A stretch of 50,643 bases of DNA from an uncultured Campylobacterales bacterium (lineage in GTDB: Bacteria; Campylobacterota; Campylobacteria; Campylobacterales; Arcobacteraceae). Below the pieces are notes generated by a model. The model worked only from the letters and a program-made list of their open reading frames with translations. It was not told where the DNA came from and searched no databases. A program made the position numbers and the translations under genes. Where the stretch lies: NCBI GenBank assembly GCA_905479135.1, contig CAJQLJ010000020.1:1-50643 (forward strand), in the 5' to 3' direction. Below are positions 26,526 through 34,582 of the stretch, one piece after another (the first letter of the stretch is position 1; every line of letters begins with the position of its first letter).

Positions 26526-26636
26526 ATTTTTATTATATCTTTTTAAAATTAATAACAGCAGAAATAAAACAAATTTTATACTAGTTCACACCTAAATAGC
26601 TTTCAGATAAGATTTAATATATTAATCTAATTTAGC

Positions 26637-26642
26637 TATAAT
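26637..26642 (+). promoter_or_regulatory. -10 box of tgt
   Basis: TATAAT in TTTAGCTATAAT, 34 bases upstream of the tgt ATG, in the 151-base divergent region between COG3400 and tgt. AAAGG lies about 14 bases before the ATG. Confidence 0.5.
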
Positions 26643-26676
26643 AATTTTAATTTAAAGAAAGGTTACTATAAATTTA

Positions 26677-27798
26677 ATGGAATTTAAAATAGACGCTACA
26701 TCACATCACAAAGCTAGAGCTTGTACAATAAAAACAGCTCATAGTACAATTCAAACACCTGTATTTATGCCAGTAGGAACTCAAGGAACAGTAAAAACTC
26801 TTGATGCAAATGATATGTTAGAAATGGGTGCAAAAATCATCTTAGGTAATACATACCATTTATACTTGCGACCAGGAAGTAAAATAGTTAAAAAATTTGG
26901 AGGACTTCACGGCTTTTCAAAATTTCCTAACTCTTTTCTAACAGATTCAGGAGGATTCCAAGCTTTCTCTCTTAGTAAAAATACTAAACAGCATGAAGAT
27001 GGAATTATGTTTAAATCACATATTGATGGAAGTAAGCACTTCTTTACACCAAAAAGTGTACTTGATACACAATATGATCTAGGTTCAGATATTATGATGA
27101 TATTAGATGATTTGGTTGCATTACCAAACACAGATGAAAGAATTGAGAAATCAATTCAAAGAACAACTGCATGGGCACAAGAAGCAATAGATTATCATAA
27201 AAGCCAACAAGCTAAAGGTATCGGAGTTAATCAAAATATTTTTGCAATTATTCAAGGTGGAACTAGTAAAAAATATAGAGAAATGAGTGCAAAGCAATTA
27301 TGTGCGATGGAAGACTATGATGGTTTTGCAATTGGTGGACTAAGTGTAGGAGAACCAAATGCAGATATGTATGAAACTGTTGAATGGACAACTGAATTTA
27401 TGCCAAAAGATAAACCACGTTATTTAATGGGTGTAGGAACTCCTGAAGATTTGATTGAAAATATTGAGCGTGGTGTTGATATGTTTGATTGTGTAATGCC
27501 TACAAGAAACGCAAGAAACGGAACACTTTTTACATCATTTGGAAGAATAAATGTAAGAAATGCTGTTTTTAAAGAAGATATGGGACCAATTGATCCTTTA
27601 TGTGATTGTTATACATGTAAAAACTTTTCAAGAGGATATTTGAATCACCTTTATAGAGCGGGAGAAATGACATACTTTAGATTGGGTTCAATGCATAATA
27701 TTCATTACTATCTAAGCTTAATGACTAAAGCTAGAGAAGCAATTTTAGCTGATAAGTGGATTGAATTTAAAGAAGATTTTTACGCAAAAAGATCATAA
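26677..27798 (+). CDS. tgt: tRNA-guanine transglycosylase
   Basis: A 373-residue TIM-barrel enzyme that swaps guanine-34 for preQ1 in tRNAs for Asp, Asn, His and Tyr during queuosine synthesis. The nucleophile region is [16 protein letters not shown] (about 267-282), the substrate-binding loop is [11 protein letters not shown] (about 90-100), and the zinc site is CDCYTC with the later [21 protein letters not shown] is also characteristic. Length fits bacterial Tgt. It stands in front of gatC but a 74-base gap and different roles suggest separate regulation. Confidence 0.96.
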   Translation: MEFKIDATSHHKARACTIKTAHSTIQTPVFMPVGTQGTVKTLDANDMLEMGAKIILGNTYHLYLRPGSKIVKKFGGLHGFSKFPNSFLTDSGGFQAFSLSKNTKQHEDGIMFKSHIDGSKHFFTPKSVLDTQYDLGSDIMMILDDLVALPNTDERIEKSIQRTTAWAQEAIDYHKSQQAKGIGVNQNIFAIIQGGTSKKYREMSAKQLCAMEDYDGFAIGGLSVGEPNADMYETVEWTTEFMPKDKPRYLMGVGTPEDLIENIERGVDMFDCVMPTRNARNGTLFTSFGRINVRNAVFKEDMGPIDPLCDCYTCKNFSRGYLNHLYRAGEMTYFRLGSMHNIHYYLSLMTKAREAILADKWIEFKEDFYAKRS

Positions 27799-27872
27799 TA
27801 AAAAACAAGATTAAAAGAAGGTTTTTTTAATTTTATGTTAAAATAAAAATATTAGAAATTATAAGGATAAAT

Positions 27873-28163
27873 ATGACTGTTGATGATAACTTAATTGCAA
27901 AACTATCAAAACTATCTAGTTTAGAAATAGATGAGTCAAAAAAAGAGAATTTAAAAGCAGAACTTGCTGATATTATTAATTTTGTTGAAAATTTGGAAGA
28001 AATTGATGTATCGGGAATAGAAGCGACATTTAGTACTATTGAGGGTGGAAGTCCATTAAGAGAAGATATTTCTAAGCAAGATTTAGAGCTTTCAGAGCAT
28101 ATCTTAAAAAATGCACCTAAAAGTGAAAATGGATACTTTGTAGTACCAAAAATCATAGAATAG
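27873..28163 (+). CDS. gatC: Asp-tRNA(Asn)/Glu-tRNA(Gln) amidotransferase subunit C
   Basis: A 96-residue subunit that bridges GatA and GatB in the tRNA-dependent amidotransferase, needed where Gln- or Asn-tRNA synthetases are missing. The family features are LIAKLSKLSSLEIDE at the start, INFVENLEEIDVSGIE in the middle and the SPLREDI segment (about 66-72). Length is exactly typical. gatA and gatB are not in the window; scattered gat genes are normal. ATAAGGATAAAT ribosome binding site. The next gene follows after seven bases. Confidence 0.93.
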   Translation: MTVDDNLIAKLSKLSSLEIDESKKENLKAELADIINFVENLEEIDVSGIEATFSTIEGGSPLREDISKQDLELSEHILKNAPKSENGYFVVPKIIE

Positions 28164-28170
28164 GAAGAAT

Positions 28171-28512
28171 ATGTTAAAGGTTTATGGAATAAAAACTTGT
28201 GATTCTGTTAGAAAAGCCTTAAGGTTTTTTAAGGACAACGAAATAGAAATTGAATTTTTTGATTTTAAAAAAGAATCACCAAGTTCAGAGCTAATAGATT
28301 CATGGGTAGAAAAGTCAGATTTAAATTTACTATTTAATTCAAGAGGAACTAAATATAGAACCTTAAAATTAAAAGAGTTAAATTTAGATGATAATGGAAA
28401 AATACAGTGGTTAAAAAAAGAACCTATGCTTTTTAAAAGACCTGTAATTGAATATAATGGAAAAGTTTTAATAGCATTTAATGAAGATATTTATAAAGAA
28501 ACTTTTTTATAA
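28171..28512 (+). CDS. ArsC/Spx-family thioredoxin-fold protein
   Basis: A 113-residue protein of the ArsC/Spx/YffB family. It starts with the glutaredoxin-like strand and single cysteine VYGIKTCDSVRKAL (C10), has the FDFKKESPS turn, FNSRGTKYR (about 53-61) and the family arginine in MLFKRPVIEYNGKV (about 89-102). True arsenate reductases carry further features, and Spx regulators have CxxC; the single-cysteine form with short length is closest to YffB-like proteins of unproven function. No ars genes are nearby. It is seven bases after gatC and ended by a strong terminator. Confidence 0.85.
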   Translation: MLKVYGIKTCDSVRKALRFFKDNEIEIEFFDFKKESPSSELIDSWVEKSDLNLLFNSRGTKYRTLKLKELNLDDNGKIQWLKKEPMLFKRPVIEYNGKVLIAFNEDIYKETFL

Positions 28513-28536
28513 ATGATTTAAATAAGTACTAAAGAT

Positions 28537-28572
28537 AAAAAAGGGAGATAGTTTTAACTATCTCCCTTTTTT
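28537..28572. terminator. strong bidirectional terminator
   Basis: Perfect inverted repeat AAAAAAGGGAGATAGT / ACTATCTCCCTTTTTT around a TTTA loop, with a T run in both directions. It separates the gatC/ArsC-like unit from the convergent DAHP synthase gene. Same design as the one at 13595-13630. Confidence 0.92.
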
Positions 28573-28600
28573 TGTACTAAATATTTCACTTATATAGAAG

Positions 28601-29965
28601 TTATACAATTAAATCTTTTCTAGCTTCTTTAAGTGTATCTGCAATCATAAATGATAATTCTAAAGCTTGATCTGCATTTAATCTTGGATCACATTGAGTA
28701 TGATATCTTGAAGCTAATCCTTCAGTTGTAATTCCTGAACTTGCACTTCCTGTACACTCAGTTACATCTTGACCTGTCATTTCTAAATGTATACCACCTG
28801 CATATGTACCTTCAGATTTATGGATTTGAAAAAATTGCTTAACTTCACTTAATATTGCTTCAAAATCTCTTGTTTTATAACCATTATCAGCTTTAATAGT
28901 ATTTCCATGCATTGGGTCACATGACCATAATACATTTTTACCTTCTCTTTTTACTCTTTCAAGAAGCTTTGGATAAAAATCTCCTACTTTATTTGCACCC
29001 ATTCGTACAATTAGATTAAGTCTACCTGCTTCATTTTCTGGATTTAAAGTATCGATTAATTGAATTAATTCATCTTCTTTCATAGATGGACCTACTTTAC
29101 ATCCTATTGGATTTTTAATTCCTCTAAAGTATTCAATATGTGCATCTTTTAAATCTCTAGTTCTATCACCTATCCATAACATATGTGCAGCACAATTGTA
29201 CCAATCCCCTGTTATTGAATCTTTTCTAGTTAATGCCTGTTCATAATTTAATAATAAGGCTTCATGAGAAGTAAATAAATTTGTTTGTGCTAAGTTAGGT
29301 GTAGTTTCACTTGTAATTCCACACGCTTTCATAAAATTAAGTGCTTCTGTAATTTTTGAAGATACCTCATCATATTTTTCACCTAAAGTATTATCATTTA
29401 CAAAGTCAGTATTCCATAAGTGTACTTGATTTAAATCAGCCATTCCACCACGAGAAAATGCACGAAGCAAGTTCATTGTTGCAGCACTTTGATTATATGC
29501 TTTTAACAATTTCTTTGGTTTAGCAGCTCTTGATTTTTCATTAAAATCAATATCATTAATAATATCACCTCTATATGATGGTAGTGATATTCCATTAACT
29601 TCTTCAAAATCAGAAGATCTAGGTTTTGCAAATTGTCCAGCAACTCGTCCAACTTTTACAACAGGACATCCACCTGAAAAAGTCAAAACAACTGACATTT
29701 GCATCATAACTTTAAATAAATTTTTTATGTTGTTAGCATCAAAAGAAGCAAATGATTCAGCACAATCTCCACCTTGAAGTAAAAAAGCTTTACCATTTAC
29801 AACATCAGCTAATTGATTTTTTAAATTTAAAGCTTCACCTGCAAATATAAGTGGAGGATAAGATCCCAATTCTTTTTCAACTTTTTTTAACTTTTCTTGA
29901 TCTGCATAAGTTGGTTGTTGTTTTATTGGAAAATCTCTCCAGCTATTTGCTTGCCACTTCTTCAT
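28601..29965 (-). CDS. class II 3-deoxy-7-phosphoheptulonate synthase
   Basis: A 454-residue DAHP synthase of the plant-like class II, catalysing the first step of the shikimate pathway from phosphoenolpyruvate and erythrose 4-phosphate. Recognisable parts are [13 protein letters not shown] at the start, [15 protein letters not shown] (about 82-96, metal cysteine), [14 protein letters not shown] (about 123-136), and [20 protein letters not shown] (about 349-368). Length matches bacterial class II enzymes. Feedback behaviour cannot be read from sequence. The transaldolase gene ends 45 bases upstream; the two may be one unit, linking erythrose 4-phosphate supply to use. Confidence 0.95.
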   Translation of the reverse strand: MKKWQANSWRDFPIKQQPTYADQEKLKKVEKELGSYPPLIFAGEALNLKNQLADVVNGKAFLLQGGDCAESFASFDANNIKNLFKVMMQMSVVLTFSGGCPVVKVGRVAGQFAKPRSSDFEEVNGISLPSYRGDIINDIDFNEKSRAAKPKKLLKAYNQSAATMNLLRAFSRGGMADLNQVHLWNTDFVNDNTLGEKYDEVSSKITEALNFMKACGITSETTPNLAQTNLFTSHEALLLNYEQALTRKDSITGDWYNCAAHMLWIGDRTRDLKDAHIEYFRGIKNPIGCKVGPSMKEDELIQLIDTLNPENEAGRLNLIVRMGANKVGDFYPKLLERVKREGKNVLWSCDPMHGNTIKADNGYKTRDFEAILSEVKQFFQIHKSEGTYAGGIHLEMTGQDVTECTGSASSGITTEGLASRYHTQCDPRLNADQALELSFMIADTLKEARKDLIV

Positions 29966-30010
29966 TTCTTGCCTTTTTCTTGTATTTTTAAAATATTATC
30001 TTATTTTTAC

Positions 30011-31003
30011 TTAGTTAATTAACTTTGCTAATAAATCTTTAAATGAAACTTTAAATGAATCCAAACCTTGTGTTAACAAATCATTGTATATTTTTTCAAT
30101 GTTAATATTCTTTTTTTCTAAATTTTGAAAATACTCATTACACTCATCTTCACTTATTATTTCTGTTTCTTCTTTAATTCCATCTTTTACCCAATCATCA
30201 ATAGTTGATAAAGGAGCTGTATTTACCGAATTTGGAAAAATTAAATTATCAATATAATAACTTGGAGATAATTCGTTTCCTTTTACACCTGTACTTGCAA
30301 ACAATGTTCTAATATTTGTATTATTAAACTTATTAATTTCATAATAACACTTAATTGCGTTTATAATTCCTAATTTAGAAGTTTCTAAACCTTTACTTAT
30401 AAATTCACCATCACACATTCTATCAAATCTAGAAACAAAAACTGATATTACTGCTTTAATATCTTTATTTGAATCTTTTATTCCTTCGTTTAAGGCTTCT
30501 GCACATTTAATAGCTTGAGCAGGTGAAAAGATTAATGTCGCATTTACATGAATACCTTTAGAAGTTAATTCTTTCATTGCAATATAACCAGCTTCTGTAG
30601 CAGGAACTTTAATCATAACATTTTCAGCACTAATTGAAGAGTGTAGTCTTAATCCTTCCTCAATTGTACCTTTTGCATCATCACATAATAAAGGATCCAC
30701 TTCAATAGAAATAAATCCATCGTCTGTATTTTCTTTATGTAAAGGATAAAGTATTTCAGCAGCCCTTTTAATATCTGTAAGGGCTAATTCTTCATATATA
30801 GTCTTTGCATTATTTGCTTGTAACATATCAAGTTGTTGTTTGTATGCAACGGAGTTAGAAATTGATGATTCAAAAATTGCTGGGTTTGATGTAGCACCTT
30901 GAATTGTTTTATCTTCTAATATCTCTTGGAATCTGTTTTCTAAAAAATCTCTTTCTATAAAATCACACCATAAAGAGTAATTAATATCTTCTTTTAAACT
31001 CAT
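30011..31003 (-). CDS. tal: transaldolase
   Basis: A 330-residue TIM-barrel enzyme of the non-oxidative pentose phosphate pathway that moves a dihydroxyacetone unit between sugar phosphates. Signature regions: IQGATSNPAIFESSIS (about 34-49), the Schiff-base lysine in NVMIKVPATEAGY (about 129-141), and NATLIFSPAQAIKCAEAL. It is of the actinobacterial/Campylobacterota (TalB-related, PgiT) type by length. Erythrose 4-phosphate from this step feeds the downstream DAHP synthase. serB ends nine bases... downstream of its order on the minus strand: tal starts after serB's neighbour gap of nine bases on the window map. Confidence 0.93.
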   Translation of the reverse strand: MSLKEDINYSLWCDFIERDFLENRFQEILEDKTIQGATSNPAIFESSISNSVAYKQQLDMLQANNAKTIYEELALTDIKRAAEILYPLHKENTDDGFISIEVDPLLCDDAKGTIEEGLRLHSSISAENVMIKVPATEAGYIAMKELTSKGIHVNATLIFSPAQAIKCAEALNEGIKDSNKDIKAVISVFVSRFDRMCDGEFISKGLETSKLGIINAIKCYYEINKFNNTNIRTLFASTGVKGNELSPSYYIDNLIFPNSVNTAPLSTIDDWVKDGIKEETEIISEDECNEYFQNLEKKNINIEKIYNDLLTQGLDSFKVSFKDLLAKLIN

Positions 31004-31012
31004 CTATTTTCC

Positions 31013-31633
31013 TTATATCTTTTCTAATATTTTTGTTAAGTCTTTTTCATCTATAATAATATTTGCTTCTTTTTTTAATACAGCTCTTGCACAAAATGCA
31101 ATTCTTGTATCAGCGTGAGCAAACATAGATAAATCATTAGCTCCATCACCACATACTAAAGTATCTGCACGTGTTACTCCTAATAATGATTGAAGTCTTT
31201 GAATCATATCGCCTTTTGAGTGAGAGAACATCATGTCTCCACCAACAAGACCTGTTAAAACTCCATTTTTTTCATGTAGTATATTTGAAAAGTCTGCATC
31301 AAGACCTAATATATCTTTAGCAGGACTAGTACCTATTCTAAAACCACCTGAAAAACATACAACTTTATAACCTTTTGCTTTTAAAGCTGGAATCAATTCT
31401 TTTGCTCCTGGCATCAAAGGTAAGTTTTTACAAATATCAACAGCTTTTTGATATTCTAAACCCTTTAATAGGCCTACTCTTGTAGTTAAAGATTCAAAAA
31501 AATCAAGTCGTCCTGACATAGCTTCTTCTGTTATATGTGCAACTTCTTGTCCTATTCCTAACTCATCTGCTAGAAAGTCAATTGTCTCTCCATCCATAAG
31601 TGTTGAATCAAAATCAAAAACAGCTAATTTCAT
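31013..31633 (-). CDS. serB: phosphoserine phosphatase
   Basis: A 206-residue HAD-superfamily hydrolase making serine from phosphoserine. The four motifs are present: DFDSTLMDGE (nucleophile D7 and general acid D9), CFSGGFRIG (motif II serine), a lysine before GDMIQRL (motif III), and CGDGANDLSMFAHAD (motif IV, about 161-175). It lacks the ACT domain of longer SerB proteins, normal in this phylum. The transaldolase gene begins about ten bases after its stop, so serB-tal-DAHP synthase may be an amino-acid biosynthesis operon. Upstream is a divergent region shared with the MTHFR-like gene. Confidence 0.93.
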   Translation of the reverse strand: MKLAVFDFDSTLMDGETIDFLADELGIGQEVAHITEEAMSGRLDFFESLTTRVGLLKGLEYQKAVDICKNLPLMPGAKELIPALKAKGYKVVCFSGGFRIGTSPAKDILGLDADFSNILHEKNGVLTGLVGGDMMFSHSKGDMIQRLQSLLGVTRADTLVCGDGANDLSMFAHADTRIAFCARAVLKKEANIIIDEKDLTKILEKI

Positions 31634-31663
31634 TAATTTTCCCTAATTTTAGTCTTTTAAGGA

Positions 31664-31669
31664 TATAAT
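31664..31669 (+). promoter_or_regulatory. -10 box of the MTHFR-like/ruvX unit
   Basis: TATAAT in TTTTAAGGATATAAT within the 69-base divergent region between serB and the MTHFR-like gene. The surrounding GATATAATATTATC is nearly palindromic, so an overlapping minus-strand promoter for serB is possible. Confidence 0.45.
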
Positions 31670-31714
31670 ATTATCTAAATTAAACTAAATATACGAAAAG
31701 GATTGTTTTTCACT

Positions 31715-32626
31715 ATGTTTGAAACACTATTACAAAAACTTCAAGAAGATTATTACTTAACATTAGAAACAACACCACAACATGAACCTTCTATGCATAA
31801 TATAATTGAAAGAATTAAAAAATTTAAATTACAGAATAAAGTAGATGGTTTTTCTTGTACAGATAATCCACTTGCGAAATTAAAATATAATGCATTATTT
31901 GCATCTTTAAAATTACAAATGGAATTTGAGAAACCAGTAATAGCAACTATGAGTATGAGAGATAGAAATAAAATTGCTCTACAATCTGATTTGATGGGAG
32001 CTAGTGATTTTGATGTACGTGCTATATTAGCACTGACTGGAGATCCAGCTAAAATGAGCGATCAACCTCATGCAAAAGGTGTATTTGAAGCAAATTCTTT
32101 AATGCTTTTAAAAATAATAAAATCGTTTAATTATGGAATGGATTTTGCAGGGCATCCTTTTAAAATCGAACCAAAGCAAATATTTCCATTTTCAGTTGTA
32201 AATTCTTATGCAAAAAATTTCTCAACACTTGAAAAAAAAATGCATAATAAAATACAAAATGGTTCTTTAGGAATTATCTCTCAACCTCTATTTGACATAG
32301 AAAATGCAAAAAAACTATTAGAATCTTTTAATAAAGCAAAAGCTGATGTTGATGGAGATAAAAAGAAATCTCAATTAATTTTCGGATTATTCCCTATTAC
32401 TAAACTTCGAACTGCGCTATTTTTAGAAGCTCAAGTTCCAGGTATTCATGTACCTCAATATTGGATTAACCAATTAGAAAATGCTCACAAAATATCGCCA
32501 GAGGAAGAGTATAAAGTAGGAATGCAATTAAGTCAAGATATTTATAAAGAAATCAATAAACTACATCCAAAAATTCATTTAATGACAGCAAATAGATTTG
32601 ATGTAGCTAATGAGGTAATTTCTTGA
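31715..32626 (+). CDS. methylenetetrahydrofolate reductase-like protein
   Basis: A 303-residue TIM-barrel protein of the MTHFR superfamily. Matching regions are DGFSCTDNPLAK (about 48-59), ILALTGDPAKMSDQPHAKGV (about 105-124, the FAD/folate pattern), IISQPLFDIENAK (about 189-201), IFGLFPITKL, and GIHVPQYWI near the end. It diverges from E. coli MetF at the N-terminus (ETTPQHEPS instead of FEFFPP), so the exact substrate is uncertain. The ORF track begins at TTG 31703, right against AAAAGGA; ATG 31715 is the more plausible start. ruvX overlaps its end by four bases. Confidence 0.78.
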   Translation: MFETLLQKLQEDYYLTLETTPQHEPSMHNIIERIKKFKLQNKVDGFSCTDNPLAKLKYNALFASLKLQMEFEKPVIATMSMRDRNKIALQSDLMGASDFDVRAILALTGDPAKMSDQPHAKGVFEANSLMLLKIIKSFNYGMDFAGHPFKIEPKQIFPFSVVNSYAKNFSTLEKKMHNKIQNGSLGIISQPLFDIENAKKLLESFNKAKADVDGDKKKSQLIFGLFPITKLRTALFLEAQVPGIHVPQYWINQLENAHKISPEEEYKVGMQLSQDIYKEINKLHPKIHLMTANRFDVANEVIS

Positions 32627-33000
32627 GCATAGCTTCTATTGATGTGGGTCTAAAAAGAATTGGAGTTGCTATTTGCGTTGGTTCAAATATTGTAACTCCT
32701 AAAGATCCGATTTTAAGAAAAAATAGGAATCAAGCTGCGAGGGATGTAAATATTTTTTTAAAAGAATGGGATATCAAAAAACTAATTGTTGGATTTCCTA
32801 GCTCAAGTCTTGATATGCAAAAAAGAATAAAACACTTTGTATCACTTTTGGAACTTACGATTCCGTATGAGTTTCAAGAAGAAAATATGAGTTCTATTGA
32901 GGCCGAAGATTTAATTAAAGGGGAAATTAAATATAAAAGAGACGGTAGAATTGATTCTATTGCTGCTAAGATTATATTAGAAAGATATTTAAGTCGTTAA
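32623..33000 (+). CDS. ruvX: Holliday junction resolvase-like YqgF/RuvX
   Basis: A 125-residue RNase H-fold protein (YqgF). The N-terminal acidic strand is ASIDVGLKRIGVAI (about 4-17), followed by LIVGFPSSSLDMQ (about 49-61), the glutamate near FQEENMSS and the final RDGRIDSIAAKIILE with its conserved aspartate. Known roles are pre-16S rRNA 5' processing and possibly recombination. The start is TTG overlapping the preceding stop (TTGA), with GAGGT upstream, indicating translational coupling to the MTHFR-like gene. Convergent with acpS, three bases between. Confidence 0.9.
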   Translation: MSIASIDVGLKRIGVAICVGSNIVTPKDPILRKNRNQAARDVNIFLKEWDIKKLIVGFPSSSLDMQKRIKHFVSLLELTIPYEFQEENMSSIEAEDLIKGEIKYKRDGRIDSIAAKIILERYLSR

Positions 33001-33003
33001 TAA

Positions 33004-33357
33004 TTACTTTTTTAGAATGTTCTTTACAACTGCAATTGCAAAACCTTCATCATGAGTTATTGAAACATAAGATTCTTTAATATTAAATTTTTTGCGTACT
33101 TTCTTTTTATATTTTAATTTCGGAGCACCTTCTTTAGTTTTTGATATCTTTATATCATGAAAAGAGCAATTAGCTCCAATACCTGTACCAATTGCTTTAC
33201 TAGCAGCTTCTTTAGCAGCCCAAAACCCTGCTGCTGTTTCTGGTCTTTTTATTAATAAGATCTCTTCTTCACTTAAAAATTTTTCATACGCGCGTCTACC
33301 AAATTTTTCATACATTCTTTTTATTCTATTAATTGATGTTATATCTATACCTATCAT
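33004..33357 (-). CDS. acpS: holo-[acyl-carrier-protein] synthase
   Basis: A 117-residue phosphopantetheinyl transferase that activates acyl carrier protein with CoA-derived pantetheine. Signature residues are MIGIDITSINRI (magnesium aspartate) at the start, FWAAKEAASKAIGTG (about 46-60, with the catalytic W-x-x-KE-A-x-x-K pattern) and VSITHDEGFAIAVV near the end. Length is exactly that of the family. Located opposite ruvX and divergent from the HD-GYP regulator, with a 160-base gap. Confidence 0.94.
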   Translation of the reverse strand: MIGIDITSINRIKRMYEKFGRRAYEKFLSEEEILLIKRPETAAGFWAAKEAASKAIGTGIGANCSFHDIKISKTKEGAPKLKYKKKVRKKFNIKESYVSITHDEGFAIAVVKNILKK

Positions 33358-33517
33358 ATTAAGCCTCTAATTATTCAAAATATTTTATTTGTTAGTTAAC
33401 ATAAATCTTGACTTTTGGTGATTATAGCAAAGCACTTGTTAAAATTTATCCTCGTGATATTAAATTTATCATTAATTAAGTATACTATTTAAATTAAATA
33501 ATTTAAAAAGGTTTTTT

Positions 33518-34561
33518 GTGAATTTAGAAAATATTATGATAGTTTCAATAGATGATAATGAGAATAATCTTTTTTCAATTGAAATGATATGTAAAAATAT
33601 GGGTCTAAATATAAAAAGTTTTTTAGAGCCGCTTGAAGCTTTGATTTATTGTTTAAAAAATCATGTGGATATGATATTAATTGATTACATAATGCCAGAT
33701 ATTAATGGATTAGAATTTATAGAAGAATTTAGAAAAAATAAAAAGAATATACCAATCATCATGATAACCGCAGTAGGAGATGATGAAAATATACATAAAT
33801 CAGCTTTTGATTTAGGCGTAAGTGATTTTTTAAGTAAACCAGTAAATGCGATTGTATTTAAAGCAAGAGTACTAAACTTACTTTCAAATTATAAAAATAA
33901 GATACTCCTTGAATCAAAAGCCAAACTTTTGCAAAATGAAGTTAAAAAAGCAACAAAAAATCTAATAAAAAGAGAACTTGAAACTTTAGAAATATTAGCA
34001 AAGACAGCTGAATTCAAAGATCCTGAAACAGCCTCTCATGTTGCAAGAGTTTCACATTATTCAAAACTTTTAGCTAAAGAGTATGGATTAAGTAAGGAAG
34101 AACAGAATTTAATATTTCATGCTGCCCCTTTTCATGATTTAGGGAAAGTTGGTATTGAAGATAAAATACTTTTGAAAGAAGGAAAATTAAATTCAGATGA
34201 ATATCAAATAATGAAAAAACATCCAGTAATAGGATATGAAATTCTTAAAGATTCAAAAAGTGAATATCTAAAAGCTGGTGGAATAATCTCTTTAACTCAT
34301 CACGAAAAATTTGATGGTTCAGGTTATCCTAAAGGCTTAAAGGCAGATAGTATTCATATTTTTGGAAGAATCGTAGCTATTGCTGATGTTTTTGATGCTC
34401 TTACTTCAACAAGACCGTATAAAAAAGCTTTACATTTTAATGATGCATTTAATTTTTTAATACAAGAAAGTTCAAAACATTTTGATCCCCATCTTGTAAA
34501 TTTATTTATAAGGAATAAGGAAGAGGTTATAAAAATATATAACTCTTTTTCTGAAATCTAA
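33518..34561 (+). CDS. response regulator with HD-GYP phosphodiesterase domain
   Basis: A 347-residue RpfG-type protein: N-terminal receiver (about 5-125; D12/D13, phosphoacceptor D56 in MILIDYIMPD, K in FLSKPVN), a coiled linker (about 130-155) and an HD-GYP domain (about 160-345). The metal motif HD is at 206-207 (APFHDLGKVG), followed by HHEKFDGSGYP (261-271), so the GYP tripeptide is intact and cyclic-di-GMP hydrolysis is expected. GTG start at 33518 with AAAAAGG upstream. The hybrid kinase begins 22 bases later and is the likely phosphate source, directly or through its HPt domain. Confidence 0.93.
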   Translation: MNLENIMIVSIDDNENNLFSIEMICKNMGLNIKSFLEPLEALIYCLKNHVDMILIDYIMPDINGLEFIEEFRKNKKNIPIIMITAVGDDENIHKSAFDLGVSDFLSKPVNAIVFKARVLNLLSNYKNKILLESKAKLLQNEVKKATKNLIKRELETLEILAKTAEFKDPETASHVARVSHYSKLLAKEYGLSKEEQNLIFHAAPFHDLGKVGIEDKILLKEGKLNSDEYQIMKKHPVIGYEILKDSKSEYLKAGGIISLTHHEKFDGSGYPKGLKADSIHIFGRIVAIADVFDALTSTRPYKKALHFNDAFNFLIQESSKHFDPHLVNLFIRNKEEVIKIYNSFSEI

Positions 34562-34582
34562 ACAAATTATTTAGGATAACAT

